DNA of 13,807 bases, from contig DATKFG010000128.1 of assembly GCA_035511515.1 (NCBI GenBank), forward strand, positions 1 through 13,807, given 5' to 3'. Within the stretch, counting starts at the first letter, position 1; each line of letters opens with the position of its first letter. Shown here piece after piece: positions 13,191 through 13,807 of the stretch. Origin of the DNA: VBCK01 sp035511515 (GTDB lineage Bacteria; Pseudomonadota; Gammaproteobacteria; Burkholderiales; Burkholderiaceae_F). The notes under the pieces were generated by a model. That model saw only the letters and a list, made by a program, of their open reading frames with translations, did not search any database and had not been told where the DNA came from. The position numbers were made by a program, and so were the translations under genes.

Positions 13191-13807
13191 TTACTGCAGC
13201 CCGTGTGCGGCTCTGAGCGCCAGGTAGCCGCTGAACAGGAACTCGATGCCGATGCACATCAGGATGAAAGCCGACAGGCGCAACAGCACCTCGACGCCGG
13301 AGGCGCCCAGGAAGCGCGTCAGGTTGCTTGCGAAGCGGTAGGCCACGTAGATGCTGGCGCCGATCGCGATCAGGCCGCACACGGCCCCCGCTCCGTACAG
13401 CGCGAAATCGGCCAGGTTGAATGCGCTCACGGGTTTGCGGCTGCCGATCGATACGGCCACCGACATCGAGCCCGGCCCCACGGTGAGCGGCATCGTCAGC
13501 GGATAAAACGCCCCGGCGCGCTGCATCGCTTCGGCCGGCACCTGCTGAGACGGATGGTCGGACCATTGCTCCTGGCTGAGCAGCTTCCAGCCCAGTGAAG
13601 TAACGACCAGTCCGCCGGCGATCCGCACCACCGGCAGCTCGATGCCAAAAAAGACGAGCAGCCACGGGCCCAGCACCATCGATCCGAGCAGCAGCGCCAG
13701 GCCGTTGATCGCAACCTGCCGCGCCAGCACATGCTGGCGGGCCAGCGGCAGGTCGCGCGTCAGAACGAAAAACAGCGGAGCACCCTCGATCGGGTTGACG
13801 ATCGGGA
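13191..13807 (-). CDS. MarC family (UPF0056) inner-membrane protein, N terminus cut by window edge
   Basis: About 205 residues of a multi-pass membrane protein are visible; the N terminus lies beyond the right edge. The frame stays open through 13807, and the first visible residues, PIVNPIEGAPLFFVLT, match the family's first conserved helix region. Hydrophobic segments follow near INGLALLLGSMVLGPWLLV, VRIAGGLVVTSLGWKLL, YPLTMPLTVGPGSMSVAVSI, GAGAVCGLIAIGASIYVAY and LLRLSAFILMCIGIEFLFSG. The PLTMPLTVGPGS motif is a hallmark of MarC proteins. A GTG at 13730 is in frame but is internal, since conserved sequence lies upstream of it. The function of MarC proteins is unresolved; the old link to multiple antibiotic resistance in E. 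coli was not upheld. The hydrophilic linker between the third and fourth of these segments (SQEQWSDHPSQQVPAEAMQR) is an ordinary family feature. The gene converges on the pirin gene with one base between stops. Confidence 0.88.
   Translation of the reverse strand, partial: PIVNPIEGAPLFFVLTRDLPLARQHVLARQVAINGLALLLGSMVLGPWLLVFFGIELPVVRIAGGLVVTSLGWKLLSQEQWSDHPSQQVPAEAMQRAGAFYPLTMPLTVGPGSMSVAVSIGSRKPVSAFNLADFALYGAGAVCGLIAIGASIYVAYRFASNLTRFLGASGVEVLLRLSAFILMCIGIEFLFSGYLALRAAHGLQ

Noticed and set aside
1..13807. CRISPR array, tRNA, rRNA, SECIS element or insertion sequence
   Set aside because: No direct-repeat array, no tRNA-like cloverleaf, no transposase gene and no in-frame UGA needing readthrough was seen; senC uses Cys in place of Sec.

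Overview
The window is high-GC DNA with tightly packed genes, short overlaps and frequent ATGA/GTGA stop-start junctions. Gene content (Hsp15, pirin, MarC, an IorAB-type molybdenum hydroxylase, a selenium cluster) suggests a proteobacterium, most likely a betaproteobacterium of the Burkholderiales type. That assignment is an inference from gene families, not from a marker gene.

Layout: (1) 1-3680, minus strand: a two-subunit molybdenum hydroxylase (small [2Fe-2S] subunit, then a large Tat-exported molybdopterin subunit), followed by a membrane-anchored protein of unknown function that runs off the left edge. (2) 3833-4216, plus strand: the S4-domain RNA-binding heat-shock protein Hsp15. (3) 4236-11029: the centre of interest. 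A minus-strand run of five coupled genes encodes an EgtB-like nonheme iron enzyme (senA), a periplasmic binding protein, an ATPase and two permeases of the PhnCDE type. Starting only 16 bases away and pointing the other way are a glycosyltransferase (senB) and a selenophosphate synthetase (senC/selD). (4) 11044-11174: a perfect 44-bp inverted repeat of REP/BIME type separating senC from the next, convergent operon. (5) 11176-12203, minus strand: a SAM methyltransferase overlapping a GFA/CENP-V zinc protein. (6) 12317-13189, plus strand: a pirin, convergent with (7) a MarC-family membrane protein (13191 to the right edge, incomplete at its N terminus).

Best reading of the central region: this is a selenoneine biosynthesis cluster with its own selenium importer. 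The binding protein resembles the clade named 'putative selenate ABC transporter' rather than true phosphonate PhnD. Selenium would enter through the ABC importer and be reduced to selenide by enzymes not in this window. SenC would activate it to selenophosphate, SenB would make the selenosugar from UDP-GlcNAc, and SenA would join the selenosugar to hercynine using O2 to give selenoneine. No hercynine-forming EgtD is present, so hercynine must be made elsewhere in the genome or taken up. An automatic annotation would probably call these genes 'phosphonate transporter', 'ergothioneine synthase EgtB' and 'glycosyltransferase', and so miss the pathway.
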